DNA from: Symsagittifera roscoffensis
Taxonomy: Eukaryota > Xenacoelomorpha > Acoela > Convolutidae
Reading direction: 5' to 3'
Length of the DNA: 64,000 bases
NCBI RefSeq assembly: GCF_963678635.1
Contig: NC_087066.1
Coordinates: forward strand, 17,977,275-18,041,274
Of the stretch, positions 1 to 13,639 are shown piece after piece. A program made the translations under genes and the position numbers. The notes beneath the pieces are model-generated. The model was not told the DNA's origin. It made no database searches and saw nothing but the letters and a program-made list of their open reading frames with translations. Every line of letters starts with the position of its first letter. The stretch's first letter is position 1.

Positions 1-3000
1 ACAGAGCCTCACTGACTTAAAACAAAAGGACCACTTCAAAGATCAATGCCAACTGATCAATGCCATTCGCAGAGGATCTATGAAAGGCTATGCATCCTGT
101 CTAAACAGTCCGTTTCTCTTATTTACCCACATTCCATTTGAATTTTTAGGTATACTTTGGTGAATTTTAAACAGGAGAACTCATGGGCAGGAACAAATTT
201 AAATTTTTCCCGAAGAGGGTGCAAATTTTTGAATGTTTTGTTGACCTTTTATATTATGTTTAAAAGTTATCAAATTTGTTTTATCTGGAGAAATTTTTCG
301 AGGAAAATGTTTCGTTGGAGCTAACAACGAAAAACAACAGAGCCTAACTGACTTAAAACAAAACGACCACTTCAAAGATCAATGCCAACTGATCAATGCC
401 ATTCGCAGAGGATCTGTGAAAGGTTATGCATCCTGTCTAAACAGTCTGTTTCTCTTATTTACCCATATTCCATTTGAATATTTTCGTATACTTTGGTGAG
501 TTTTAAACAGGAGAACTTATAAGCAGGAACAAATTTAAGATTTTCTCGAAGAGGGTGCAAATTTTTGAAATTTTTGTTGACCTTTTATATTATGTTTAAA
601 AGTTATCAAATTTGTTTTATCTGGAGTAATTTTTCGAGGAAAATGTTTCGTTGGAGCTAACAACGAAAAACAACAGAGCCTCACTGACTTAAAACAAAAC
701 GACCACTTCAAAGATCAATGCCAACTGATCAATGCCATTCGCAGAGGATCTATGAAAGGCTATGCATCCTGTCTAAACAGTCCGTTTCTCTTATTTACCC
801 ACATTCCATTTGAATCTTTTCGTATACTTTGGTGAATTTTAAACAGGAGAACTCATGGGCAGGAACAAATTTAAAGTTTTCCCGAAGAGGGTGCAAATTT
901 TTGAATGTTTTGTTGACCTTTTATATTATGTTTAAAAGTTATCAAATTTGTTTTATCTGGAGAAATTTTTCGAGGAAAATGTTTCGTTGGAGCTAACAAC
1001 GAAAAACAACAGAGCCTCACTGACTTAAAACAAAACGACCACTTCAAAGATCAATGCCAACTGATCAATGCCATTCGCAGAGGATCTATGAAAGGCTATG
1101 CATCCTGTCTAAACAGTCCGTTTCTCTTATTTACCCACATTCCATTTGAATCTTTTCGTATACTTTGGTGAATTTTAAACAGGAGATCTCATGGGCAGGA
1201 ACAAATTTAAAGTTTTCCCGAAGAGGGTGCAAATTTTTGAATGTTTTGTTGACCTTTTATATTATGTTTAAAAGTTATCAAATTTGTTTTATCTGGAGAA
1301 ATTTTTCGAGGAAAATGTTTCGTTGGAGCTAACAACGAAAAACAACAGAGCCTCACTGACTTAAAACAAAACGACCACTTCAAAGATCAATGCCAACTGA
1401 TCAATGCCATTCGCAGAGGATCTATGAAGGTTATGCATCCTGTCTAAACAGTCTGTTTCTCTTATTTACCCATATTCCATTTGAATATTTTCGTATACTT
1501 TGATGAGTTTTAAACAGGAGAACTTATAAGCAGGAACAAATTTAAGATTTTCTCGAAGAGGGTGCAAGTTTTTTGAAATTTTTGTTGACCTTTTATATTA
1601 TGTTTAAAAGTTATCAAATTTGTTTTATCTGGAGTAATTTTTCGAGGAAAATGTTTCATTGGAGCTAACAACGAAAAACAACAGAGCCTCACTGACTTAA
1701 AACAAAACGACCACTTCAAAGATCAATGCCAACTGATCAATGCCATTCGCAGAGGATCTATGAAAGGCTATGCATCCTGTCTAAACAGTCCGTTTCTCTT
1801 ATTTACCCACATTCCATTTGAATCTTTTCGTATACTTTGGTGAATTTTAAACAGGAGAACTCATGGGCAGGAACAAATTTAAAGTTTTCCCGAAGAGGGT
1901 GCAAATTTTTGAATGTTTTGTTGACCTTTTATATTATGTTTAAAAGTTATCAAATTTGTTTTATCTGGAGAAATTTTTCGAGGAAAATGTTTCGTTGGAG
2001 CTAACAACGAAAAACAACAGAGCCTCACTGACTTAAAACAAAACGACCACTTCAAAGATCAATGCCAACTGATCAATGCCATTCGCAGAGGATCTATGAA
2101 AGGTTATGCATCCTGTCTAAACAGTCTGTTTATCTTATTTACCCATATTCCATTTGAATATTTTCGTATACTTTGGTGAGTTTTAAACAGGAGAACTTAT
2201 AAGCAGGAACAAATTTAAGATTTTCTCGAAGAGGGTGCAAATTTTTGAAATTTTTGTTGACCTTTTATATTATGTTTAAAAGTTATCAAATTTGTTTTAT
2301 CTAGAGTATTTTTCGAGGAAAATGTTTCGTTGGAGCTAACAACGAAAAACAACAGAGCCTCACTGACTTAAAACAAAACGACCACTTCAAAGATCAATGC
2401 CAACTGATCAATGCCATTCGCAGAGGATCTATGAAAGGCTATGCATCCTGTCTAAACAGTCCGTTTCTCTTATTTACCTACATTTTGGTGAGTTTTAAAC
2501 AGGAGAACTTATAAGCAGGAACAAATTTAAGATTTTCTCGAAGAGGGTGCAAATTTTTAAAAATTTTGTTGACCTTTATTATTATGTTTAAAACTTATCA
2601 AATTTATTTTAGTTAGGGTAATTTTTCGAGGAAAGTGTTTCGTTGGAGCTAAAACCGAAAGGCAACAGAGCCTAACTGACTTAAAACAAAAGGACCACTT
2701 CAAAGATCAATGCCAACTGATCAATGCCATTCGCAGAGGATCTATGAAAGGCTATGCATCCTGTCTAAACAGTCTGTTTCTCTTATTTACCCACAATCCA
2801 TTTGAATATTTTCGTATACTTTGGTGAGTTTTAAACAGGAGAACTTATAAGCAGGAACAAATTTAAGATTTTCTTGAAGAGGGTGCAAATTTTTAAAAAT
2901 TTTGTTGACCTTTATTATTATGATTAAAACTTATCAAATTTATTTTAGTTAGGGTAATTTTTCGAGGAAAGTGTTTCGTTGGAGCTAAAACCGAAAGGCA

Positions 3001-6000
3001 ACAGAGCCTAACTGACTTAAAACAAAAGGACCACTTCAAAGATCAATGCCAACTGATCAATGCCATTCGCAGAGGATCTATGAAAGGCTATGCATCCTGT
3101 CTAAACAGTCCGTTTCTCTTATTTACCCACAATCCATTTGAATATTTTTGTATACTTTGGTGAGTTTTAAACAGGAGAACTTATAAGCAGGAACAAATTT
3201 AAGATTTTCTTGAAGAGGGTGCAAATTTTTAAAAATTTTGTTGACCTTTATTATTATGATTAAAACTTATCAATTTTTTTTTAGTTAGGGTAATTTTTCG
3301 AGGAAAGTGTTTCGCTGGAGCTAAAACCGAAAGGCAACAGAGCCTAACTGACTTAAAACAAAAGGACCACTTCAAAGATCAATGCCAACTGATCAATGCC
3401 ATTCGCAGAGGATCTATGAAAGGCTATGCATCCTGTCTAAACAGTCCGTTTCTCTTATTTACCCACATTCCATTTGAATCTTTTCGTATACTTTGGTGAA
3501 TTTTAAACAGGAGAACTCATGGGCAGGAACAAATTTAAAGTTTTCCCGAAGAGGGTGCAAATTTTTGAATGTTTTGTTGTTCTTTTATATTATGTTTAAA
3601 AGTTATCAAATTTGTTTTATCTGGAGAAATATTTCGAGGAAAATGTTTCGTTGGAGCTAACAACGAAAAACAACAGAGCCTCACTGACTTAAAACAAAAC
3701 GACCACTTCAAAAATCAATGCCAACTGATCAATGCCATTCGCAGAGGATCTATGAAAGGTTATGCATCCTGTCTAAACAGTCTGTTTCTCTTATTTACCC
3801 ATATTCCATTTGAATATTTTCGTATACTTTGGTGAATTTTAAACAGGAGAACTCATAAGCAGGAACAAACTTAAGATTTTCTCGAAGAGGGTGCAAATTT
3901 TTAAAAATTTTGTTTACCTTTATTATTATGTTTAAAACTTATCAAATTTATTTTAGTTAGGGTAATTTTTCGAGGAAAGTGTTTCGTTGGAGCTAACAAC
4001 GAAAAGCAACAGAGCCTAACTGACTTAAAACAAAACGACCACTTCAAAGATCAATGCCAACTGATCAATGCCATTCGCAGAGGATCTATGAAAGGCTATG
4101 CATCCTGTCTAAACAGTCCGTTTCTCTTATTTACCCACAATCCATTTGAATATTTTCGTATACTTTGGTGAGTTTTAAACAGGAGAACTTATAAGCAGGA
4201 ACAAATTTAAGATTTTCTCGAAGAGGGTGCAAATTTTTAAAAATTTTGTTGACCTTTTTTATTATGTTTAAAACTTATCAAATTTATTTTATTTAGAGTA
4301 ATTTTTTGAGGAAAATGTTTCGTTGGAGCTATCAACGAAAAGCAACAGAGCCTCACTGACTTAAAACAAAACGACCAATTCAAAGATCAATGCCAACTGA
4401 TCAATGCCATTCGCAGAGGATCTATGAAAGGCTATGCATCCTGTCTAAACAGTCCGTTTCTCTTATTTACCCATATTCCATTTGAATATTTTCGTATACT
4501 TTGGTGAATTTTAAACAGGAGAACTCATAAGCAGGAACAAATTTAAGATTTTCTCGAAGAGGGTGCAAATTTTTAAAAATTTTGTTGACCTTTATTATTA
4601 TGTTTAAAACTTATCAAATTTATTTTAGTTGGGTAGTTTTTCGAGGAAAGTGTTTCGTTGGAGCTAACAACGAAAGGCAACAGAGCCTAACTGACTTAAA
4701 ACAAAACGACCACTTCAAAGATCAATGCCAACATATCAATGCCATTCGCAGAGGATCTATGAAAAGCTATGCATCCTGTCTAAACAGTCCGTTTCTCTTT
4801 TTACCCACATTCCATTTGAATATTTTCGTATACTTTGGTGAATTTTAAACAGGAGAACTCATAGGCAGGAACAAATCTAAAGTTTTCCCGAAGAGGGTGC
4901 AAATTTTTGAAATTTCTGTTGACCTTTTATATTATGTTTAAAAGTTATCAAATTTGTTTTATCTGGAGTAATTTTTCGAGGAAAATGTTTCGTTGGAGCT
5001 AACAACGAAAGGCAACAGAGCCTCACTGACTTAAAACAAAACGACCACTTCAAAGATCAATGCCAACTGATCAATGCCATTCGCAGAGGATCTATGAAAG
5101 GTTATGCATCCTGTCTAAACAGTCTGTTTCTCTTATTTACCCATATTCCATTTGAATATTTTCGTATTCTTTGGTGAATTTTAAACAGGAGAACTCATAA
5201 GCAGGAACAAATTTAAGATTTTCTCGAAGAGGGTGCAAATTTTTAAAAATTTTGTTGACCTTTATTATTATGTTTAAAATTTATCAAATTTATTTTAGTT
5301 AGGGTAATTTTTCGAGGAAAGTGTTTCGTTGGAGCTAACAACGAAAGGCAACAGAGCCTCACTGACTTAAAACAAAACGACCACTTCAAAGATCAATGCC
5401 AACTGATCAATGCCATTCGCAGAGGATCTATGAAAGGTTATGCATCCTGTCTAAGTAGTCCGTTTCTCTGATTTACCCATACTCCATTTGAATATTTTTG
5501 TATACTTTGGTGAATTTTAAACAAGAGAACTCATAAGCAGGAACAAATTTAAGATTTTCTCGAAGAGGGTGCAGATTTTTAAAAATTTTGTTGGCCTTTA
5601 TTATTATGTTTAAAAATCATCAAATTTATTTTAGTTAGGGTAATTTTTCGAGGAAAGTGTTTCGTTGGAGCTAACAACGAAAGGCAACAGAGCCTAACTG
5701 ACTTAAAACAAAACGACCACTTCAAAGATCAATGCCAACTGATCAATGCCATTCGCAGAGGATCTATGAAAGGCTATGCATCCTGTCTAAACAGTCCGTT
5801 TCTCTTATTTACCCAGATTCCATTTGAATATTTTCGTATACTTTGGTGAATTTTAAACAGGAGAAATCATAGGCAGAAACAAATCTAAAGTTTTCCAGAA
5901 GAGGGTGCAAATTTTTGTTGACCTTCAATATTTTGTTTAAAAGTTATCAAATTTGTTTTATCTAGAGTAATTTTTCGAGGCAAATGTTTCGTTGGAGCTA

Positions 6001-9000
6001 ACAACGAAAAACAACAGAGCCTCACTGACTTAAAACAAAACGACCACTTCAAAGATCAATGCCAACTGATCAATGCCATTCGCAGAAGATCTATGAAAGG
6101 TTATGCATCCTGTCTAAACAGTCCGTTTCTCTTATTTACCCATATTCCATTTGAATGTTTTCGTATACTTTGGTGAATTTTAAACAGGAGAACTCATAGG
6201 CAGGAACAAATCTAAAGTTTTCCCGAAGAGGGTGCAAATTTTTGAAATTTTTGTTGACCTTTAATATTATGTTAAAAAGTTATCAAAATTGTTTTATCTA
6301 GAGTAATTTTTCGAGGAAAATGTTTCGTTGGAGCTAACAACAAAAAACAACAGAGCCTCACTGACTTAAAACAAAACGACCACTTCAAAGATCAATGCCA
6401 ACTGATCAATGCCATTCGCAGAAGATCTATGAAAGGTTATGCATCCTATCTAAACAGTCCGTTTCTCTTATTTACCCATATTCCATTTGAATATTTTCGT
6501 ATACTTTGGTGAATTTTAAACAGGAGAACTCATAGGCAGGAACAAATCTAAAGTTTTCCCGAAGAGGGTGCAAATTTTTGAAATTTTTGTTGACCTTTAA
6601 TATTATGTTTAAAAGTTATCAAAATTGTTTTATCTAGAGTAATTTTTCGAGGAAAATGTTTCGTTGGAGCTAACAACAAAAAACAACAGAGCCTCACTGA
6701 CTTAAAACAAAACGACCACTTCAAAGATCAATGCCAACTGATCAATGCCATTCGCAGAGGATCCATGAAAGGTTATGCATCCTGTCTAAGTAGTCCGTTT
6801 CTCTGATTTACCCATACTCCATTTGAATATTTTTGTATACTTTGGTGAATTTTAAACAAGAGAACTCATAAGCAGGAACAAATTTAAGATTTTCTCGAAG
6901 AGGGTGCAGATTTTTAAAAATTTTGTTGACCTTTATTATTATGTTTAAAATTTATCAAATTTATTTTAGTTAGGGTAATTTTTCGAGGAAAGTGTTTCGT
7001 TGGAGCTAACAACGAAAGGCAACAGAGCCTAACTGACTTAAAACAAAACGACCACTTCAAAGATCAATGCCAACTGATCAATGCCATTCGCAGAGGATCT
7101 ATGAAAGGCTATGCATCCTGTCTAAACAGTCCGTTTCTCTTATTTACCCAGATTCCATTTGAATATTTTCGTATACTTTGGTGAATTTTAAACAGGAGAA
7201 ATCATAGGCAGGAACAAATCTAAAGTTTTCCAGAAGAGGGTGCAAATTTTTGTTGACCTTCAATATTTTGTTTAAAAGTTATCAAATTTGTTTTATCTAG
7301 AGTAATTTTTCGAGGCAAATGTTTCGTTGGAGCTAACAACGAAAAACAACAGAGCCTCACTGACTTAAAACAAAACGACCACTTCAAAGATCAATGCCAA
7401 CTGATCAATGCCATTCGCAGAAGATCTATGAAAGGTTATGCATCCTGTCTAAACAGTCCGTTTCTCTTATTTACCCATATTCCATTTGAATGTTTTCGTA
7501 TACTTTGGTGAATTTTAAACAGGAGAACTCATAGGCAGGAACAAATCTAAAGTTTTCCCGAAGAGGGTGCAAATTTTTGAAATTTTTGTTGACCTTTAAT
7601 ATTATGTTTAAAAGTTATCAAAATTGTTTTATCTAGAGTAATTTTTCGAGGAAAATGTTTCGTTGGAGCTAACAACAAAAAACAACAGAGCCTCACTGAC
7701 TTAAAACAAAACGACCACTTCAAAGATCAATGCCAACTGATCAATGCCATTCGCAGAAGATCTATGAAAGGTTATGCATCCTATCTAAACAGTCCGTTTC
7801 TCTTATTTACCCATATTCCATTTGAATATTTTCGTATACTTTGGTGAATTTTAAACAGGAGAACTCATAGGCAGGAACAAATCTAAAGTTTTCCCGAAGA
7901 GGGTGCAAATTTTTGAAATTTTTGTTGACCTTTAATATTATGTTTAAAAGTTATCAAAATTGTTTTATCTAGAGTAATTTTTCGAGGAAAATGTTTCGTT
8001 GGAGCTAACAACAAAAAACAACAGAGCCTCACTGACTTAAAACAAAACGACCACTTCAAAGATCAATGCCAACTGATCAATGCCATTCGCAGAAGATCTA
8101 TGAAAGGTTATGCATCCTGTCTAAACAGTCCGTTTCTCTTATTTACCTATATTCCATTTGATTATTTTCGTTTAATTTGGTGAATTTTAAACAAAAGAAC
8201 TCATAAGCAGGAACAAATTTAAGATTTTCTCGAACAGGGTGCAAATTTTTAAAAATTTTGTTTACCTTTATTATTATGTTTAAAACTTATCAAATTTATT
8301 TTAGTTAGGGTAATTTTTCGAGGAAAGTGTTTCGTTGGAGCTAACAACGAAAAGCAACAGAGCCTAACTGACTTAAAACAAAACGACCACTTCAAAGATC
8401 AATGCCAACTGATCAATGCCATTCGCAGAGGATCTATGAAAGGCTATGCATCCTGTCTAAACAGTCCGTTTCTCTTATTTACCCACATTCCATTTGAATA
8501 TTTTCGTATACTTTGGTGAATTTTAAACAGGAGAAATCATAGGCAGGAACAAATCTAAAGTTTTCCAGAAGAGGGTGCAAATTTTTGTTGACCTTCAATA
8601 TTTTGTTTAAAAGTTATCAAATTTGTTTTATCTAGAGTAATTTTTCGAGGCAAATGTTTCGTTGGAGCTAACAACGAAAAACAACAGAGCCTTACTGACT
8701 TAAAACAAAACGACCACTTCAAAGATCAATGCCAACTGATCAATGCCATTCGCAGAGGATCTATAAAAGGTTATGCATCCTGTCTAAACAGTCCGTTTCT
8801 CCTATTTACCCATATTCCATTTGAAAATTTTCGTTTAATTTGGTGAATTTTAAACAGGAGAACTCATAAGCAGGAACAAATTTAAGATTTTCTCGAAGAG
8901 GTGCAAATTTTTAAAAATTTTGTTGACCCTTATGATTATGTTTAAAACTTATCAAATTTATTTTAGTTAGGGTAATTTTTTGAGAAAAATGTTTCGTTGG

Positions 9001-9400
9001 AGCTAACAACGAAAGCCAACAGAGCCTAACTGACTTAAAACAAAACGACCACTTCAAAGATCAATGCCAACTGATCAATGCCATTCGCAGAGGATCTATA
9101 AAAGGTTATGCATCCTGTCTAAACAGTCCGTTTCTCCTATTTACCCATATTCCATTTGAAAATTTTCGTTTAATTTGGTGAATTTTAAACAGGAGAACTC
9201 ATAGGCAGGAACAAATCTAAAATTTTCCGAAGAGGGTGCAAATTTTCGAAATTTTTGTTGACCTTTAATATTATGTTTAAAAGTTATCAAATTTGTTTTA
9301 TCTAGAGTAATTTTTTGAGGAAAATGTTTCGTTGGAGCTAACAACGAAAAACAACAGAGCCTCACTGACTTAAAACAAAACGACCACTTCAAAGATCAAT
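1..9400. repeat. 336-bp satellite array, 28 full monomers plus a partial one
   Basis: Using the anchor ACAGAGCCT as the phase mark, monomers start at 1, 337, 673, 1009, 1345, 1681, 2017, 2352, 2665, 3001, 3337, 3673, 4009, 4345, 4680, 5015, 5351, 5687, 6014, 6350, 6686, 7022, 7349, 7685, 8021, 8357, 8684, 9019 and 9354. Most are 335-336 bp, three are 327 bp and one is 313 bp. Because 336 is divisible by 3, open frames of 60-90 codons recur in several phases. They are a by-product and have no start, splice or family support. The window opens inside the array, so its true size is unknown. 336 is twice 168, close to two nucleosome repeats, as in many animal satellites; that link is inference. 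The monomer does not resemble any family I know. Confidence 0.97.
5351..8020. repeat. Higher-order repeat: two copies of a four-monomer block
   Basis: Monomers starting at 5351, 5687, 6014 and 6350 (336, 327, 336, 336 bp) are followed by monomers at 6686, 7022, 7349 and 7685 with the same lengths in the same order and the same private variants. For example, CTAAGTAGTCCGTTTCTCTG occurs only in the first monomer of each block, and the 327-bp monomer lacking part of the poly-T segment is second in each. The two 1335-bp blocks are nearly identical by eye, whereas neighbouring monomers differ more. This is a recent block duplication, the hallmark of higher-order satellite structure made by unequal exchange. 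Confidence 0.85.
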
Positions 9401-10150
9401 GAAAACTGACTGGAATCAGGTGGAAATTCAACCCTCCTGCCGCCCCTCATTTTGGTTGTTCTCGGGAAAGACTAATCAAAGACGCCTTTTACAAAGTTAT
9501 TGGAACTAGGATACTAAGCGACGAAACTTTGTCTACATTCACTTGCGAAGTGGAAGCTGTAAGGAACCCGAGACCACTGACCACTGTCTCCTCAGACCCT
9601 ACCGACACTGAAGCCTTGACTCCGAACCACATTCTACTAGGACGACCTTCAACAATTTTGCCCCTGGTTTGTTTTTACCTCGCACCTCAGTCAAAGGAAA
9701 ACTTGGAAACAAGCTCAAGTTCTGACCCAGCAATTCTGGAACCGCTACCTCAAAGATTACCTGTCAACACTGACTACACGAAATAAGCGGACACAGCCAA
9801 CTCAGAACATCCAAACTGGAGATTTAGTTTGGCTACTAGAAGATCTAACGTCTCGCGGTCTTTGGCCCCTGGGACGGGTACTACGTACCTTTCGGGATCG
9901 GACGGAATTGTTCGCTCATGCGAAGTTCAGACAAGCCGTGGACTCCTGACTCGACCAGCCGTTGAGCTTTCTAAAATTTTGGAAGAAGATACAACACGAA
10001 CAGTCTCACTAACTACTATGACAACTAAGCCACAATACAACCCAGAAACTTCGACAATTATCAGGATACTAATACCACACCAATTTTTTATTTGCAACCT
10101 GCAAATGGGACCGGCCATGTGCACGCCATTAGCGCACGAACTGAAAACTT
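9401..10150 (+). mobile_element. BEL/Pao retrotransposon pol 3' end, degenerate
   Basis: From 9421 one frame reads through a segment with [12 protein letters not shown], then RPLTTV and [12 protein letters not shown], which are typical of the end of the BEL/Pao integrase catalytic domain and of the following C-terminal (DUF5641-type) domain. Downstream frames give GDLVWLLEDLTSRGLWPLG and FAHAKFRQAVD, the expected continuation. The frame changes at about 9665 and again near 9720-9830, so it cannot encode one protein. The Glu that follows HFG in ERL, likely the third catalytic acid, is present, but the usual GG and W around it are replaced (HFGCSRERL). Everything upstream (gag, protease, reverse transcriptase, RNase H, first two catalytic acids) is missing, replaced abruptly by satellite at about 9400. 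It is a dead 3' fragment. The family assignment is from recalled motifs, not a search. Confidence 0.8.
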
Positions 10151-10409
10151 AGAAAAGTCACAATATCAAATCAAATGCTGAGTTTAAAACTGAAAACGCA
10201 AGGCAACTAAATTGGTTAAAATCTAATATCAAAATGTCTCCAAATTAAAAGCTAAGTATTTCAAATGTCACCTTTTTTTAAACGTTCTTAATTCTTGTTT
10301 CTTTGTTTCTCTAGTCAAATCATAATTGCCCCCTTCTATATATCTTAACCTTTCCGTTCCCCTACTAATCTTAGTGTTGTTGCCAGGTACGTGCATAAAG
10401 ATGGGGACA
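10151..10409. other. AT-rich spacer after the BEL/Pao fragment
   Basis: No coding frame or repeat is convincing here. There is a pyrimidine-rich stretch at about 10260-10350 and TGTTGTTGCC at about 10376. BEL LTRs often start with TGTT, so a truncated 3' LTR could begin there, but no second LTR exists in the window to confirm it. Confidence 0.35.
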
Positions 10410-11041
10410 CTTTTAAAGATCCTCCAGTCACAAAATTCGAGTACAAAGCAGAACTCACCAGAAATTCTAGCTGAATCAAGATGGCATTAATGGGTCAAAG
10501 TATGGGTCAAATTTTTCAAAGAAAAGAGACAATTGAGCTCTATTTTGTACTTGAATCTGAATGTGGCGTGACCCACAAAGACTGGACTTGAGTCTGGACC
10601 TCGACCTGGGTTGGTCCTAATAGTTGGTTCAAATATTTCCAAACTAGGGTATTCCTTCGAGGTATTCTCAAAATTACGACCACTTCCATCTGTTTTCCCT
10701 AAATAACACCAGTGTCAATCGCTCTAACAGTGAATAGAACAAGCAATCAGCCCAATCCATTAAAAAGTTTTCAAAAAATTTCAACCGGGAAATATCTGTG
10801 GTATTTTTCATGAGATTTATTTTCGACTCTGATGGTGGCTACTAAAAATAATTAATGTTTTTATCTTAATATTCGACTTAATCTAATCTAATTATTGAGA
10901 GCATAGTGAAACTAAACTAGAATCAGGGGGTTTGATCTATAAAAGGGATCATCGGACATGGAGGACTAGTGTTTTGCCTAATGATCCCATGCATGAATTT
11001 TATGGTAATAACCCCAAGTAACAAAACTGGTTTCAATGATC

Positions 11042-11188
11042 GGATCTTGTTAATTACCCCCCTTAGGTACCTTGTAACGAATCCCCCTCTACAAAGAAAT
11101 AATTGAACAGTTAAGCGTATACGAAGTTTGTACCTCGTGAACTATTTCACCCATATAGCAATAGGAGGGGGAATAGTTAACAAGGTCC
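11042..11188. repeat. Outward-facing pair of inverted end motifs in C1
   Basis: GGATCTTGTTAATTACCCCC at 11042 is matched in inverse orientation by a GGGGG run followed by AATAGTTAACAAGGTCC ending at 11188. Read from the outside in, each is a G-run and then AATWGTTAACAAGRTCC-like sequence. The same arrangement bounds the U-type element (48125 and 53607). If the motif marks element ends, this 150-bp segment is the boundary between two tandem elements. It also contains GTGAACTATTTCACCC, a third, weaker inverted match. Confidence 0.6.
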
Positions 11189-13639
11189 CAATGATCTCTA
11201 TGCAATCACAATTCAAGACATTTTTAAATATTGATTCCTATACATCAACTGAAACGATTCGTTCGAATACACCGGCCAAAGGAAAGTTCCGCTATCGCAA
11301 AACAATCAGGCCCTAATTCAAAGCAAAAGGAATACAAAAATTCTCGTGTCAGGGCAAAGCCCTAAATATTCCAACTGCCTTATAAGGTTTATGGAGCCCC
11401 AAAATTGTCCCAAATTAGCCAAAATGACAATATTTAAGCCCCCATAACCTTACAAATAAAGATAACAAGCGAACTTTCTTTTCAATATTGAGCTCAGGGC
11501 AACAATACCTACCTTTTGAATGATATATAATTATAAAATCCGTCAAAAATGGCTAGTTAAAGAAGAAATTATACCCACCCCGAGCACAAACATTTCGTTA
11601 CTTTCGTATCAAAAACTAGAAATGATATGCATTATAACAAGAACTCAATTGCAACTAGAACTGAATTGCATTTAAGTACTTAATCACCACTGAGCTCCAA
11701 TTATACGTTTCGGACACTAATGTTCTGAAGTTTATGCACAAGATTTTTTAAACTTATTAGAATAACTGAAGCGCCATTTCGTGGATCATTATTGTTCCGA
11801 GTTTTGTAACAAAGGTAAATGAATATTTGTGCTCAGGGTGGGTTTGTTTCTTCAGACTTCGACTTTTTAACTAGCCATTTTTGGCGGGATTTTTTTTATA
11901 TAAATTCAAAAGCTTAAATTTCAAATTTTTTTCGTCTGTGATCATTTTTTGTACAGTTATAGGTGTTTAAACATTGCCATTTTATCCGATTTGGGACATT
12001 TAACGGGCGATATATTTCTCTCTATTAATGCGTTAGCGGATATTTAATCCGTTTTGGCAATCGTTCTAAATTTGTTGAAAGCAGCTTATTTACCATAAAT
12101 GATTTTTCACAAGGAGCAAAATTTATCCTTTTCTTCTTTATAAAGCGTGTGGGGGATAATTTTTACAAAAAATCTCAAGTTTTAGAAGAAAAAAATTTCA
12201 ATAGTAAAAAATCTATTACAATTAATTCTTTACGTTATTACTGCTACATAAGCCTGAACAGGCAGTCGGAATATTCAGGGCTTCGCCCTGATGCAAGCAT
12301 TCTCGATTTCTCATTCCCTAGTAATACGTTTATGTTGAGCTAAACTTTTTCCGTGCCTAACTGCTTTCAATTGCTCCGATCATGAATTGACGTTTCACTC
12401 GCCAGTATATAACAGTAGTCATAAATCATTACATATAATATGTATTAGCTTCGATTCATACTCAGTCTATTCAGAATATAGATTAGACTCTCAGTCAGCA
12501 AAATGTGTATTCCGATGCGGCGAATGATTTTCAATGTATCAAAATAGGTAAGGAAAAAATACGGTTTCGTTTGGGCTTGAATTGCAAGAAAAATCACAAA
12601 AATGGCTTTTTTTCTGGTTTTATCTATAATTCCATTACAAAAAATTTAAAGCGGTTTTTCTAATTAACAAAAACCCTTTCGATAGTTTGTTAGGTGAAAA
12701 CAATGAAAAAACAAGATTTTAAATTTAGAAGACATAAAAATCACTGTGTAGGATAGTGGAGAGTTTTTTCCAACAAATCCCGGGGGTGAATTTAGGGGGG
12801 GGGGCGGAAGCCTTTCCATCATGGATTCGACTCCCTGCCGACCCAAAAGGTCTGAACCTTGGTACTTTTTAAGAAATCCATTTTTGGCCAACCGACCCTA
12901 AAATTTTTCTGAATTTTCCTTCGGCGCAGTATATACCAATTTTGAGGGGTGAGCGCGCGCCAAAAAAAAACGCAATTTGTTGGTCAAATGTTTCCAAAAA
13001 GTAAAAAAACGCCATTTTTTTAATTTTTTTTTCAAAACTCTGCCTGTGGCGCAGACAATTTGCCCAAATCAGGGACTAAACAGTGCTTAAGGAGAGCTCC
13101 AAAAATCAATTCGGTTGAACTAAAAAAAATCCGCCTCCCTCCCCTCGAGAAACTAGTGGAACCGCCACTGAACAAATCTATTTTTGTGAGTTAAAATTTA
13201 CAAAAAAAAATGATTAGGTTCAATTTGAGCTAATTTGATCTGAAAATGTTTTTATTAGTGTTCCAACTATTTTAAATCTTAGTTAATTTAAGAAAACTTT
13301 GCTAAAGTTTACTAAAAATGAGCTAACATTTGGCTAAGACTTCCGAATACTATTGACAAAACGTGGAAAACACCATAATTTTGAAAACTTCCACATATGA
13401 AAACATTTCAAACTTCCCACATATCATTGAGTTTAGACTCAATGTTAGCCACGAGACACAAATTTAACCCCGAAAAAACCTAACCACATTTGAAAACTTC
13501 CCACATCTCATTGAGTTTAGACTCGTTGTTAGTCACGAGACATAAACTTAACCTGTGTAAAAAAATTTAATTTTTTTCAACAGAAATCTAAACAATTTAA
13601 TGCTGCAAATAAATGGAAAAGTTATAAGAAAAATTTGAT

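Noticed and set aside
1510-1719. Open frames of 60-90 codons inside the 336-bp satellite
   Set aside because: They recur with monomer phase because 336 is a multiple of 3, exist on both strands, and have no family, splice or start support.
10376-10409. BEL LTR starting at TGTTGTTGCC
   Set aside because: Only one candidate end is visible and no partner LTR is in the window, so it is mentioned only as a possibility.
11128-11316. 62-codon frame conserved in C1 and C2 as a small gene
   Set aside because: It begins with TTG, not ATG, spans the end-motif segment, and C3 and C4 have lost 9 bases within it. Conservation equals that of flanking DNA.
12822-12850. tRNA gene suggested by a TTCGACTCC segment
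   Set aside because: No D arm, anticodon arm or acceptor stem pairs with it; the perfect hairpin in C4 has a 6-base rather than a 7-base loop.
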